From: Aeromicrobium sp. Root344
GTDB taxonomy: Bacteria; Actinomycetota; Actinomycetes; Propionibacteriales; Nocardioidaceae
Assembly: GCF_001425755.1 (NCBI RefSeq)
Contig: NZ_LMDH01000001.1
Location: forward strand, 1,276,474 to 1,340,473
Length of the DNA: 64,000 nt
Reading direction: 5' to 3'
Positions within the stretch are counted from its first letter, which is position 1. Each line of letters begins with the position of its first letter. A program made the position numbers and the translations under genes. The notes beneath the pieces were generated by a model. That model was not told the origin of the DNA. It ran no database searches and saw only the letters and a list, made by a program, of their open reading frames with translations. Shown piece after piece: positions 8,706-16,027 of this stretch.

Positions 8706-9419
8706 ATGTCCGAGACCGACGACCAGCGGGCTCTCGCGAGGTTCGCGACGGTGCTGGCCTCGCTCAACCGCGAGGAGTCGCTGACCGCCAGGCTCTGCGA
8801 GGCCGGCCGCCAGCTGCTCGAGGCCGAGGGCGCTGCGATGACGCTGGACTACGCCGGCAACGGGCGCCTCATGGTGCATGCCACCGACGAGCTCTCGGCC
8901 CAGCTCGACGACCTCCAGGACGTCGTCGGCGAGGGGCCGTCGTTCGACGCCGCCCACTCCGGGGAGGTCGTGGTCGCTCGGCTCGGCGACGGCAACGAGG
9001 ACCGCTGGGCGCTGTTCTCCGACCGGCTCATCGACCTCGGGTTCCGCGGCACCCTGGTCGCCGTGCCGCTGCGCGCCGAGCTCTCGGTGCTCGGCGTCCT
9101 GTCGTTGCATCGCCGCGGGCCCGACCAGGAGGAGGACCTGGTGTCGGCGCGCTTCCTCGGGGCAACGGTCGGCACGGCCCTGCTGCAGGACCCACGCGTG
9201 GGACGAAGCGACCAGGTCTCGCACGAGGCGTGGGCGACCCGGTCGAAGATCCACCAGGCCACCGGCATGATCGTGGCGCAGGTGGGCGTACGCACGGAGG
9301 ACGCGATGGCCCTGCTGCGCGCTCAGGCGTTCGCGCGCAACACCTCGCTGGCGGAGATCGCCCAGGACATCGTCGGCCGCCGCATCAACTTCCGCGACTT
9401 CACGATCGAGGGGGACTGA
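8706..9419 (+). CDS. GAF and ANTAR domain-containing regulator
   Basis: 237 residues. The first ~160 form a GAF-like sensor domain (EGAAMTLDYAGNGRL, EGPSFDAAHSGEVV, GFRGTLVAVPLRAELSVLGV). The last ~70 form an ANTAR domain with the three-helix pattern IHQATGMIVAQVGVRTEDAM...LRAQAFARNTSLAEIAQDIV. ANTAR domains bind tandem RNA hairpins and prevent transcription termination; GAF domains bind small ligands. It is likely a cytoplasmic ligand- or redox-responsive antiterminator. It is separated from the next GAF-ANTAR gene by only 2 nt, so they are co-translated. Its RNA targets are not identified here. Confidence 0.88.
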   Translation: MSETDDQRALARFATVLASLNREESLTARLCEAGRQLLEAEGAAMTLDYAGNGRLMVHATDELSAQLDDLQDVVGEGPSFDAAHSGEVVVARLGDGNEDRWALFSDRLIDLGFRGTLVAVPLRAELSVLGVLSLHRRGPDQEEDLVSARFLGATVGTALLQDPRVGRSDQVSHEAWATRSKIHQATGMIVAQVGVRTEDAMALLRAQAFARNTSLAEIAQDIVGRRINFRDFTIEGD

Positions 9420-9421
9420 CC

Positions 9422-10123
9422 ATGGAGGCATCGCGCGCCGCCGACGCACTGGCCAAGGCCTCAGCGGCCTTGGTCGGCGAGACCGACATCGCCGGGTTCC
9501 TGGCTGCCCTCCTCGCCAGCGGCGCCGACGTCCTGAAGGTCGACGCGAGCGGCATCCTCGTCGAGGATGACGACCAGCTCGACCTGCTCGCGGCATCGAG
9601 CCACGCTGCGGTCGAGCTCGAGATGCACCAGGCGCAGCTCGACGAGGGCCCGTGTGTCGAGGCCCACGAGTCCGGGGTCCCCGTCAACGCCCACGGCGCC
9701 GAGCTCACGGACCGGTGGCCGGTGTTCGGCCGGCGGATGCAGGACTCCGGGTTCCAGGCGGTGCATGCCTCACCGTTGCGCTGGCACGGCGTGGCGCTCG
9801 GCGCGATGGGGCTGTTCCGCCGCAGCGACGTCCCGTTGACCGCCGAGGAGGAGACCGTCGCCCAGGCGTTCGCCGACCTCGCGACCCTCCTGATCGTGCA
9901 GACCGACAAGGTCGATCTCGACACCGTCAGGCGCCGGGTCCAGGACGTGCTCACCACGCGCATCGTCATCGATCAGGCCAAGGGTGTCCTCGCCGAGCTG
10001 CGCGGCACCGACATGGCCGAGGCCTACGAAGAGCTGTTGCGGCGCGCGTCCGACGACGACAAGACGCTCACGGCGACCGCGCAGTCGGTCATCGAGCAGG
10101 CCCAGCGCGACCGGCTCACCTGA
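9422..10123 (+). CDS. Second GAF and ANTAR domain-containing regulator
   Basis: 233 residues from the ATG at 9422, two bases after the preceding stop. The GAF domain covers about residues 15-160 (GILVEDDDQLDLLAASSH, DEGPCVEAHESGVPVNA, HASPLRWHGVALGAMGLF). The C-terminal ANTAR domain includes IVIDQAKGVLAELRGTDMAE and the final helix TLTATAQSVIEQAQ. It is probably a partner or paralogue of the upstream protein; a hetero-oligomer is possible but unproven. The 3' end overlaps the convergent methyltransferase gene by 8 nt (TCACCTGA), so there is no room for a separate terminator. Confidence 0.88.
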   Translation: MEASRAADALAKASAALVGETDIAGFLAALLASGADVLKVDASGILVEDDDQLDLLAASSHAAVELEMHQAQLDEGPCVEAHESGVPVNAHGAELTDRWPVFGRRMQDSGFQAVHASPLRWHGVALGAMGLFRRSDVPLTAEEETVAQAFADLATLLIVQTDKVDLDTVRRRVQDVLTTRIVIDQAKGVLAELRGTDMAEAYEELLRRASDDDKTLTATAQSVIEQAQRDRLT

Positions 10124-10793
10124 CGAGAAGCACCAGCACGCCACGGTCCTCGTACGCGCGGTGCTCCGCCAGTCGCAGGCCGAGCTCCGGGTGATCCGTG
10201 AGGTGGTCGCTGACCGCGGCGACCTGGTCGAGCCCGCCGAGCTGCAGGACCGCCGATCCGTCATCCGCGAGATGCCCGCCGACGATCTCCAGGCACGTAC
10301 GCACGAGGTCGAGGCCGTCCGCGCCGCCGTCGATCGCGTGGAGCGGGTCGTCGACATGCTCGCCCGTCTCCCCGCTCGGCACCCAGGGCGGGTCGGCGAT
10401 GATCAGGGCGAACCGTTCCTCGTCGGCGATCAGGTCGTCCATCTGCCCGCACCGGATGTCGACCGGACCTGGCAGGCTGGCCCGCTCGACGTTCGCCGCC
10501 GCGTGCTCGCAGGCGACGTCCGAGGAGTCGACGAGCACGAGCGGACGATCCTGACCGACCATCGCCAACAGGCCGATGTGCCCCACGCCGGCACACAGCT
10601 CGAGCACGGGACCGTCAGGGGCGGTGCGCAGCAGCGCTGATGCCCACGCGGACTGGGCGGTGGTCCACCGTCGGGGCCGAAGAACCCGTTCGTCGTACTG
10701 GATCGACAGCGATCCGAACTCGATCAGCTCGGTGCGCACCTGCTCGACGTCAACGGTCACCGCCGCCGGATACCCCGGCACCACGCCCGGCAA
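10116..10793 (-). CDS. Class I SAM-dependent methyltransferase (HemK/RsmC-like)
   Basis: 225 residues with a Rossmann methyltransferase core. Motif I is VLELCAGVGHIGLLA (about residue 64), motif II PLVLVDSSDVACEHA, and a catalytic ADPPWVPSGE segment resembles the NPPY/DPPY motif of N- and RsmC-type methyltransferases. It therefore probably methylates a protein, RNA or DNA nitrogen; the target is unknown. It starts 6 nt after the stop of the DUF6328 gene and is the last gene of a four-gene minus operon that begins with the SDR at 12420. The alternative GTG start at 10760 cannot be excluded. Confidence 0.78.
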   Translation of the reverse strand: MPGVVPGYPAAVTVDVEQVRTELIEFGSLSIQYDERVLRPRRWTTAQSAWASALLRTAPDGPVLELCAGVGHIGLLAMVGQDRPLVLVDSSDVACEHAAANVERASLPGPVDIRCGQMDDLIADEERFALIIADPPWVPSGETGEHVDDPLHAIDGGADGLDLVRTCLEIVGGHLADDGSAVLQLGGLDQVAAVSDHLTDHPELGLRLAEHRAYEDRGVLVLLVR

Positions 10794-10799
10794 ACCGGT

Positions 10800-11252
10800 T
10801 CAGTCCATCTTGACCTCGCGGGCCGGCACCAGGACCCACGTCACGAGGACGAACAGCGCGATCAACGCCGCGACGAGCCAAGCCACCCAGCCCGTCGCCA
10901 CCACGTCGAGAATCAGCCACACCGCTCCGACGTTCGCGAGAGCGAGGGTGCCAAGACCCCACCGCGATGACTGGTGGGCGGCCTCGACGAGCCAAGGCCG
11001 GGCATGGCGGTGGAAGAGCGCGCGGTGCAGGGCGACCGGCGTCATCAGCAGGAACGTCGCGGCGACGGCACAACACAGCACCGCGGCATACACGGCGTGC
11101 CGCGACTCCTCGAGGTCCTCGAAGCGAGGGGTGAACGGCAACGTCAGCAGGAAGCCGGTCAGGATCTGCACACCGGTCTGCGCGACCCGCAGCTCCTGCA
11201 GGAGCTCCTGCCAGTTGCGGTCGAGCTTGCCCTGCTGCGAGGACGCGGCCAC
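10800..11252 (-). CDS. DUF6328-like integral membrane protein
   Basis: 150 residues with a charged N-terminus (NWQELLQELRVAQTGVQILTGF) and four hydrophobic stretches: GFLLTLPF, VYAAVLCCAVAATFLLMTPVAL, LGTLALANVGAVWLILDVV and WLVAALIALFVLVTWVLVP. The conserved start and the HRALFHRHAR loop match the DUF6328 membrane family, whose function is unknown. It lies 1 nt from the upstream DUF7218-like gene and 6 nt from the methyltransferase gene, in an operon whose presumed promoter resembles a SigF/SigB-type stress promoter. A role in general stress is inferred from that context only. Confidence 0.75.
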   Translation of the reverse strand: MAASSQQGKLDRNWQELLQELRVAQTGVQILTGFLLTLPFTPRFEDLEESRHAVYAAVLCCAVAATFLLMTPVALHRALFHRHARPWLVEAAHQSSRWGLGTLALANVGAVWLILDVVATGWVAWLVAALIALFVLVTWVLVPAREVKMD

Positions 11253-11253
11253 C

Positions 11254-11526
11254 TCAGTGGTTGCGGAGGGCCTTGACCAGCTCCGACTTGTTCTTGCCCG
11301 AGTAGTTCTTCAGCCCGAGCTCCTTGGCCCGCTTCTTGAGGTCATCGACCTTCCAGTCCTCGTACGACCCGGACTTCCCGCCCTTGCGGCCGACCGACGA
11401 CTCGGACCTGCCCTTCTGGGCCGTGGCGTTCGAGATCCGAGCCGCCTTCTCCTTGGAGGCGCCGTCCTCGCGCAGGTCCTCGTACATGTCAGGGTTCTTG
11501 AGGCTCGAGTTCTTCTTGCCCGGCAT
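11254..11526 (-). CDS. Small basic DUF7218 / Rho-N-like protein
   Basis: 90 residues, rich in Lys and Ser. The N-terminal half (KNPDMYEDLREDGASKEKAA, ISNATAQKG) matches the DUF7218 type, and the C-terminal third (WKVDDLKKRAKELGLKNYSG, KSELVKALR) is a Rho N-terminal / SAP-like helix-extended-loop-helix that commonly binds nucleic acid. Such small proteins are frequent beside stress genes in actinobacteria. Nucleic-acid binding is inferred from the fold. The ATG at 11526 has AGGAG upstream, 24 nt after the SDR stop, and only one base separates its stop from the next gene. Confidence 0.78.
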   Translation of the reverse strand: MPGKKNSSLKNPDMYEDLREDGASKEKAARISNATAQKGRSESSVGRKGGKSGSYEDWKVDDLKKRAKELGLKNYSGKNKSELVKALRNH

Positions 11527-11550
11527 GACTGCTCCTTTCCTTCGAGTGAT

Positions 11551-12420
11551 TCAGAAGACGGCCTTGCCGCCCGTGACGCCCAGCACCGTGCCGGACACGT
11601 AGCTCGCGTCGCGCTCGGACGCGAGGAACACGAATGCCGGCGCGACCTCGGCCGGCTGCCCGGCCCGCCCCAGAGGGGTGTCCTTGCCGAACTTCTCGAC
11701 CTTCTCGACGGGCTGGGTCGCGGGCTGCAGAGGCGTCCAGATCGGCCCCGGCGCCACGGCGTTCACGCGTATGCCCTTGGGCCCGAGCTGGGCCGCAAGG
11801 TTGACCGTGGCGTTGTTGATGGCCGCCTTGGTCGCGGCATAGTCGAGCAGTGTGCTCGACGGGTCGTAGGCCTGGATCGAGGAGTTGTTGATGATCGACG
11901 ACCCCGGCTGCAGATGGGCCACGGCGGCGCGGGTCAGCCAGAACAACGCGTAGAGGTTCGTCGTGAAGACCCGGTCCATCCGCTCGTCCGTGATCTCCTC
12001 GATGCCCTCCTCGCGGGCCATCTGGAACCCCGCGTTGTTGACCAGCACGTCGAGCCCACCGAGCTGCTGCACCGTGTCCGCGACGACCCGGTCGCACGTC
12101 TCGCGGTCTCGCAGGTCTGCCTCGATCGCGACGTGCTGGCGACCTGCCTGGTCGAGCAGAGCGGACGTCTCGTCGGCGTCCGCCTTTTCCTCGGGCAGGT
12201 ACGTGAACGCCACATCGGCGCCCTCCCGCGCATACGCGATCGCGACGGCCCGGCCGATGCCGGAGTCACCGCCCGTGATCAGCGCCTTGCGCCCCTCGAG
12301 GCGGCCATGGCCTTGGTAAGACTCCTCGCCGTGGTCCGGCACCGGCTGCATGTCGTTCGTCAGTCCCGGGGGCTCCTGCTGCTGAGGTGGGAATGCCTGT
12401 GCTTCGTCGTCGTGACTCAT
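11551..12420 (-). CDS. YghA-type SDR oxidoreductase
   Basis: 289 residues from the ATG at 12420. The extended N-terminus (FPPQQQEPPGLTNDMQPVPD, HGEESYQGHGRLEGR) is characteristic of the YghA subgroup. Then come the cofactor motif TGGDSGIGRAVA, LPEEKADADE, LVNNAGFQ, a catalytic Ser in SIINNSSIQAYD, and YAATKAAINNAT with the active Tyr/Lys. YghA-like SDRs act on glyoxal or aldehyde-type substrates in some bacteria and are often stress induced. The gene leads a four-gene operon. A near-consensus SigF-type promoter lies just upstream at 12430-12454, divergent from ku. Confidence 0.88.
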   Translation of the reverse strand: MSHDDEAQAFPPQQQEPPGLTNDMQPVPDHGEESYQGHGRLEGRKALITGGDSGIGRAVAIAYAREGADVAFTYLPEEKADADETSALLDQAGRQHVAIEADLRDRETCDRVVADTVQQLGGLDVLVNNAGFQMAREEGIEEITDERMDRVFTTNLYALFWLTRAAVAHLQPGSSIINNSSIQAYDPSSTLLDYAATKAAINNATVNLAAQLGPKGIRVNAVAPGPIWTPLQPATQPVEKVEKFGKDTPLGRAGQPAEVAPAFVFLASERDASYVSGTVLGVTGGKAVF

Positions 12421-12429
12421 GCTCGGGAC

Positions 12430-12454
12430 GTGCCCACCGCTCGAGGCATTAAAC
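12430..12454 (-). promoter_or_regulatory. Candidate SigF/SigB-type promoter for the SDR operon
   Basis: Read on the minus strand this is GTTT, 15 nt, GGGCAC, located 10 nt upstream of the SDR start codon. It differs at one base from the GTTT-N15-GGGTAC elements found upstream of 14235 and of ligD. The known actinobacterial SigB/SigF promoter pattern is G(N)(N)T or GTTT, about 15 nt, then GGGTA(C/T). The short distance to the ATG would imply a very short leader, which lowers confidence. Confidence 0.45.
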
Positions 12455-12496
12455 GCGATGACTGGCATCTGACGAGGCAACGCGATTCACTTAGGC

Positions 12497-13348
12497 ATGC
12501 GATCCATCTGGAAGGGCGCCATCAGCTTCGGTCTGGTCAACGTGCCCGTCAAGGTCTACAGCGCGACCCAGAGCCACGACGTCTCGCTGCACCAGGTCCA
12601 CAACAAGGACGGCGGCCGGATCCGCTACCAACGCAAGTGCGAGGTGTGCAACAAGGTCGTCGCCTACGAGGACATCGACAAGGCCTACGACGACGGTGAG
12701 AAGACCGTCGTGCTCACGGACGAGGACTTCGCCTCCCTGCCGGCCGAGCGCAGCCACGAGATCGAGGTCGTCGAGTTCGTGCCCGCCGACCAGGTCGACG
12801 TCCTGATGCTCGACAAGGCCTATTTCCTCGAGCCCGAGGAGCGGGCGCTCAAGCCCTACACGTTGCTGCGGCGGGCACTCGAGGACTCCGACCGCACCGC
12901 GATCGTGCAGTTCGCCTTGCGCCAGAAGACCCGGCTCGCGGCCCTGCGCGTCCGCGACAACGTCCTGGTCCTCCAGACGATGCTGTGGGACGACGAGGTT
13001 CGCAAGCCCGAGTTCGACGTGCTCGACTCGACGCCGCGCATCAGCCAGAAGGAACGCGACATGGCAGCACAGCTCGTCGACTCGCTGTCGGAGGACTTCG
13101 ACCCCTCGGCGTTCACCGACGACTACCAGGAGCAGCTGCGTACGTTGATCGAGGCCAAGATCGAGCAGGGCGCCTCGCTCGACACCGAGGCCACGTTCGG
13201 CGAGCAGCCCGAGGACGAGAGCGCCGACGTCGTCGACCTGATGGAGGCGCTCAAGCGCAGCGTCGACCGCAAGAAGGCGTCCAAGAAGGCCCCGGCCAAG
13301 AAGAGCGCCGCCAAGAAGAAGCCGGCGGCCAAGAAGAAGGCCGGCTAG
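12497..13348 (+). CDS. ku: Ku, non-homologous end-joining DNA-end-binding protein
   Basis: A 283-residue bacterial Ku. The start MRSIWKGAISFGLVNVPVKV is diagnostic; the core includes RIRYQRKCEVCNKVV, KPYTLLRRALEDSDRTAIVQ and MLWDDEVRKPEF. After about residue 255 the protein ends in a Lys/Ala-rich tail (KKASKKAPAKKSAAKKKPAA), like the extended tails of mycobacterial Ku that help DNA binding. Ku homodimers bind double-strand ends and recruit LigD, whose gene lies 2.7 kb downstream on the same strand. The stop is interleaved with the convergent GAF-ANTAR stop on CTAG. The 76-bp gap to the divergent SDR gene must carry both promoters. Confidence 0.96.
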   Translation: MRSIWKGAISFGLVNVPVKVYSATQSHDVSLHQVHNKDGGRIRYQRKCEVCNKVVAYEDIDKAYDDGEKTVVLTDEDFASLPAERSHEIEVVEFVPADQVDVLMLDKAYFLEPEERALKPYTLLRRALEDSDRTAIVQFALRQKTRLAALRVRDNVLVLQTMLWDDEVRKPEFDVLDSTPRISQKERDMAAQLVDSLSEDFDPSAFTDDYQEQLRTLIEAKIEQGASLDTEATFGEQPEDESADVVDLMEALKRSVDRKKASKKAPAKKSAAKKKPAAKKKAG

Positions 13349-14064
13349 GTCGCCGGGGTCTGCTCGGGCGACAGCTGCGGCGTCTCGAACGTCGCGTCCG
13401 GTGAGTTGCGGTGCTCGACGACCCACTCGGCGACGTAGCGCAGCTTGACGTTGTGGGCCTGCGACTGGCGGCGCAGGAAGTCGAAGGCCCGGTCGGGCTC
13501 GAGGTCGAAGCGTTCCATGAGGATGCCCTGCGCCTGTCCGATCAGCTTGCGGGCGTCGATCGCGACCTGCAGGCCCTCCTCGTTGTGGGCGTTGGCCAGC
13601 GCGACAGCGGCATGGCGTACGAAGATCGTCGCCACCGCGACGTCGTCGTCGTCGAAGGCATTGACGTGGTCGGCGTAGAGATTGAGCGAGCCGTAACGAC
13701 GCGTCCGTGTCTCGAGCCGGACGCTCAGCACGCTCCGGATGCCGAGCTCGGCGACGGCGGGGCCCCACTTGAGCCAGCGGGGATCGTTGCCGACGTCGCC
13801 GGACTGATAGATCGCCTCACCCTCGATCGCGTCGAGGCACGGCCCTTCGTCGTGCACGATCTGCAGGTTGTGGGACTCACCGACGCGCTGCGAGGTGGCG
13901 GCCGCCGTCTCGATCTGGTTGCGGGCGTGGACGAGCATGATGCCGGCGTCCTCGCAGCTCGTCGCGACCCGCGCGTACTCGGCGATCAGCTCGACCGTGC
14001 GTTCAGCAGTGGGCTCGTCGTGGAGGTCGAGGGCCATCTGTGAGAAGAAGGTCGAACTGTCCAC
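13345..14064 (-). CDS. Third GAF and ANTAR domain-containing regulator
   Basis: 239 residues from the GTG at 14064, chosen because AGGAG lies 7 nt upstream; the in-frame extension to 14211 is not protein-like. The GAF part (residues about 15-165) includes EGPCLDAIEGEAIYQSGDVG, RSVLSVRLETRTRRYGSLNL and DDDVAVATIFVRHAAVAL. The ANTAR part has KLIGQAQGILMERFDLEPDR and KLRYVAEWVVEH. It is probably an RNA-binding antiterminator controlled by a sensed ligand. It sits between ku and the sigma-factor region, suggesting a stress role. It is the third GAF-ANTAR protein within 6 kb. Confidence 0.86.
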   Translation of the reverse strand: MDSSTFFSQMALDLHDEPTAERTVELIAEYARVATSCEDAGIMLVHARNQIETAAATSQRVGESHNLQIVHDEGPCLDAIEGEAIYQSGDVGNDPRWLKWGPAVAELGIRSVLSVRLETRTRRYGSLNLYADHVNAFDDDDVAVATIFVRHAAVALANAHNEEGLQVAIDARKLIGQAQGILMERFDLEPDRAFDFLRRQSQAHNVKLRYVAEWVVEHRNSPDATFETPQLSPEQTPAT

Positions 14065-14135
14065 CGGGGTACTCCTAACCGGGCCCTTCACGAGGAACGC
14101 CCTCTGACAGAAATATATAGCGCTTGGGGTGCGGT

Positions 14136-14160
14136 GTTTGCTGCCAGTTGCGCTGGGTAC
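14136..14160 (+). promoter_or_regulatory. SigF/SigB-type promoter upstream of the gene at 14235
   Basis: GTTT at 14136-14139, 15 nt, then GGGTAC at 14155-14160. This is a perfect match to the SigB/SigF promoter pattern of actinobacteria. It lies 74 nt upstream of the ATG at 14235 on the same strand and is identical in layout to the element before ligD. A SigB/SigF-type sigma factor is encoded 0.9 kb away (15047-15814). Confidence 0.72.
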
Positions 14161-14234
14161 GAGGGCCGCAGCACGCGGACGCACTGAGGCGGCAACACCG
14201 TGCCGCTCCACGATTCTCGGGAAGGGGATGCCCG

Positions 14235-14723
14235 ATGATCCTGGGACCGGGCTCCACCGGAACCACCGTCACCCTCTTCGGCGGGAGCGATCCGCTCGAT
14301 CACGCCCTCAGCAACCACCTCGACCAGCGTGGCTGCAAGACGCATTCGGTCACCGTCGCGACCGGATGGTTGCAGTCGGTGACACACGCGATCATGCGGC
14401 TCGACACCGTGGCCGGCGCCGAGGCGTTCAAGCAGCTGGCCGACACCCCGGCGCCTCGCTCGCACGTCGTCGCCGTCTGCCCCGAGACCGACGACGACGC
14501 GGAGTCCGAGCGAGTCCGCGACCTGTGCCGAGCGTGCGGCGTGCACCACGACGTCGCCCTGATCTTGCACCCTCCGCTCGGCGCCGACGGCATCGCAGCC
14601 TCGACGGCGAGCACGACTGCGGCGCTGGCCGCCACCGTCGCGGACGAGATGGCCGACCACCTCACCGTGGGCGCACCCGCGTTCGTCACCCGCCCGTTCA
14701 CGCTCGACTCCGGTGGTCATTGA
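14235..14723 (+). CDS. Hypothetical protein, Rossmann-like, likely SigF-controlled
   Basis: 162 residues with no family I can name. The N-terminus TVTLFGGSDPLDHALSNHL looks like a beta-strand followed by a glycine turn and helix, as in nucleotide-binding Rossmann folds. Further strands may be SHVVAVCPETDDD and DVALILHPPLGADGI, the latter followed by an Ala/Thr-rich helix. A catalytic Tyr-Lys pair is not visible, so it may be a degenerate sugar-epimerase-like or binding domain. The ATG at 14235 has AAGGGG upstream. A perfect GTTT-N15-GGGTAC promoter precedes it. The stop overlaps the convergent small gene by 7 nt. Confidence 0.7.
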   Translation: MILGPGSTGTTVTLFGGSDPLDHALSNHLDQRGCKTHSVTVATGWLQSVTHAIMRLDTVAGAEAFKQLADTPAPRSHVVAVCPETDDDAESERVRDLCRACGVHHDVALILHPPLGADGIAASTASTTAALAATVADEMADHLTVGAPAFVTRPFTLDSGGH

Positions 14724-14938
14724 GCCTCGAGCTCCACGGCACCGTCGTCGAACATGCCGACGGTCGCGCGTACGTCCCACAGTGCCGCGGGTGAGCTGAT
14801 CGTCTGCACGGCGATCTTGGCGGTGCCGTCGCCGTCGAGCGCCGACGCGACCACGTCGTGGTGGAGGGCGAACTCGTGAAGCAGATCGCGCTGGATGTGG
14901 GGGCCGCTCAGGCGAAACGTCAAGGTGGTGCGCTGCAC
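14717..14938 (-). CDS. Small hypothetical protein next to sigma factor gene
   Basis: 73 residues from the GTG at 14938, which has GAGGAA 7 nt upstream; the longer frame to 15025 lacks coding character. The sequence has beta-strand-like stretches (TTLTFRLSGPHI, TAKIAVQTISSPAALWDVRA) and an acidic tail (GMFDDGAVELEAQ). No known family was recognised. It lies about 110 nt downstream of the sigma factor gene on the same strand, so it may be co-transcribed with it and could be a regulator, but that is speculation. Confidence 0.55.
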   Translation of the reverse strand: MQRTTLTFRLSGPHIQRDLLHEFALHHDVVASALDGDGTAKIAVQTISSPAALWDVRATVGMFDDGAVELEAQ

Positions 14939-15046
14939 TAAACCGTTCCTCGGGTCAGCAAGATGGAGCGGCTGCTGCTGAACCGGCGACTGCACTCTAC
15001 CCAAGACATGAAGATGGGCGGCCACCGGATCGGTGACCGCCCATCG

Positions 15047-15814
15047 TCAGGCGGCGTCGGCTGCGAGCGCGGATTCTCGAAGCCTGGCCAGCAGCTTGGC
15101 GAGCCGTCGGGAGATCTGCATCTGGCTCACCCCGACGATCTCCGCGATCTCCTGCTGGGTCTTGTCCTCCACGAACCTGAGCCGGAGCAGGAGTCGCTCG
15201 TCGTCGTCGAGCTCGCGGCACAGCGGCTCGATCGTGACCCAGTCGTCAATGAACTCGTAGTCGGACGTGTCCCCGGCGATCGTCTCGCCCAGTGGCCGGC
15301 CGCTCTCGCGTACGGGCTGGTCGAGCGACGTCGGCGAGAAGCAGCTGCGTGCCGCCATCGCCTCCCGGACGTCGTCGATGCCGGCGTCGATCTCGTCGGC
15401 GATCGTCTCGATGTCCGGCTGCCGGGAGTCCGACTGCAGGCACCGTTCGGTCGCGCTGGAGATGTCCGCCTGCATCTGCTGGATCCGGCGCGGGGGCCGG
15501 ATGCCCCAGCAGTAGTCGCGGAAGTACTTCTTGATCTCGCCGAGGATGGTGACCGTGGCGAAGGGTACGAACTCACCACGGTCGTGGTCGAAGCCACGAA
15601 TGGCCTTGACCAAGGCGAAGCAGGCGACCTGGGCCAGGTCGTCGCGGTCGGCTCCCCGGCCGGCATAACGCCCGGCCAGATGGTGCGCGAGCCCGAGGTG
15701 GCGACGAACCACCTCGTCCTCGAGGAGCTCTCGTTCGGCATCGTCGGCGTGACGTGCCGCTTCGATCAAATCGTGCGTGTCATCGTGCTGCGCCAATGCG
15801 GGAGCAGTGTTCAC
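15047..15814 (-). CDS. SigB/SigF/SigG-family RNA polymerase sigma factor
   Basis: 255 residues. Region 2 contains HHLAGRYAGRGADRDDLAQV, FALVKAIRGFDHDRGEFVPF and TVTILGEIKKYFRD. The linker WGIRPPRRIQQMQ is the typical SigB/SigF signature. Region 4 is EPLCRELDDDERLLLRLRFV with a helix-turn-helix TQQEIAEIVGVSQMQISRRL. Such factors direct RNA polymerase to general-stress promoters and are usually held by an anti-sigma factor; no RsbW/RsbV pair is visible here. The start is a GTG at 15814 with a G-rich stretch upstream. Nearby GTTT-N15-GGGTAC promoters are plausible targets. No clear self-type promoter was found in its own upstream region. Confidence 0.9.
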   Translation of the reverse strand: MNTAPALAQHDDTHDLIEAARHADDAERELLEDEVVRRHLGLAHHLAGRYAGRGADRDDLAQVACFALVKAIRGFDHDRGEFVPFATVTILGEIKKYFRDYCWGIRPPRRIQQMQADISSATERCLQSDSRQPDIETIADEIDAGIDDVREAMAARSCFSPTSLDQPVRESGRPLGETIAGDTSDYEFIDDWVTIEPLCRELDDDERLLLRLRFVEDKTQQEIAEIVGVSQMQISRRLAKLLARLRESALAADAA

Positions 15815-16027
15815 GGTAAAACCCCCAGGGGTCTCGATCCGTCAACCGGCTTCTGCTCAACCGGTCCCCCCACCATGGCACTGTGGAGTCTGAAGTGCAA
15901 GAGGCTCGTGGTCGCAACTGACTAGTCGATATGGTTCGAACTAACCATCAGCGTCTCGGTGCGGCGCGTTCCCTCGCGTTTCGCCCGGTTTCCCCCGGGT
16001 ACGAGCCGGTGAGCGAGAGGAGGCCCG
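15815..16027. other. Divergent intergenic region between sigma factor and ligD
   Basis: About 213 bp without a gene. It holds the ligD promoter candidate (15978-16002). It also has an imperfect palindrome ATGGTT-N6-AACCAT at 15931-15948. On the sigma-factor strand there are two direct copies of CCGGTTGA at about 15834-15859. Either could bind a regulator, but nothing identifies one. Confidence 0.4.
15978..16002 (+). promoter_or_regulatory. SigF/SigB-type promoter upstream of ligD
   Basis: GTTT at 15978-15981, 15 nt, GGGTAC at 15997-16002, ending 25 nt before the ligD ATG. It is a perfect match to the SigB/SigF pattern and shares spacing and both hexamer halves with the element at 14136. This would place the NHEJ ligase under general-stress control by the sigma factor encoded divergently next door. 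Confidence 0.72.

Noticed and set aside
13261-13345. Ku Lys/Ala-rich 3' end as a DNA repeat
   Set aside because: It is low-complexity coding sequence that encodes the known DNA-binding tail of actinobacterial Ku.
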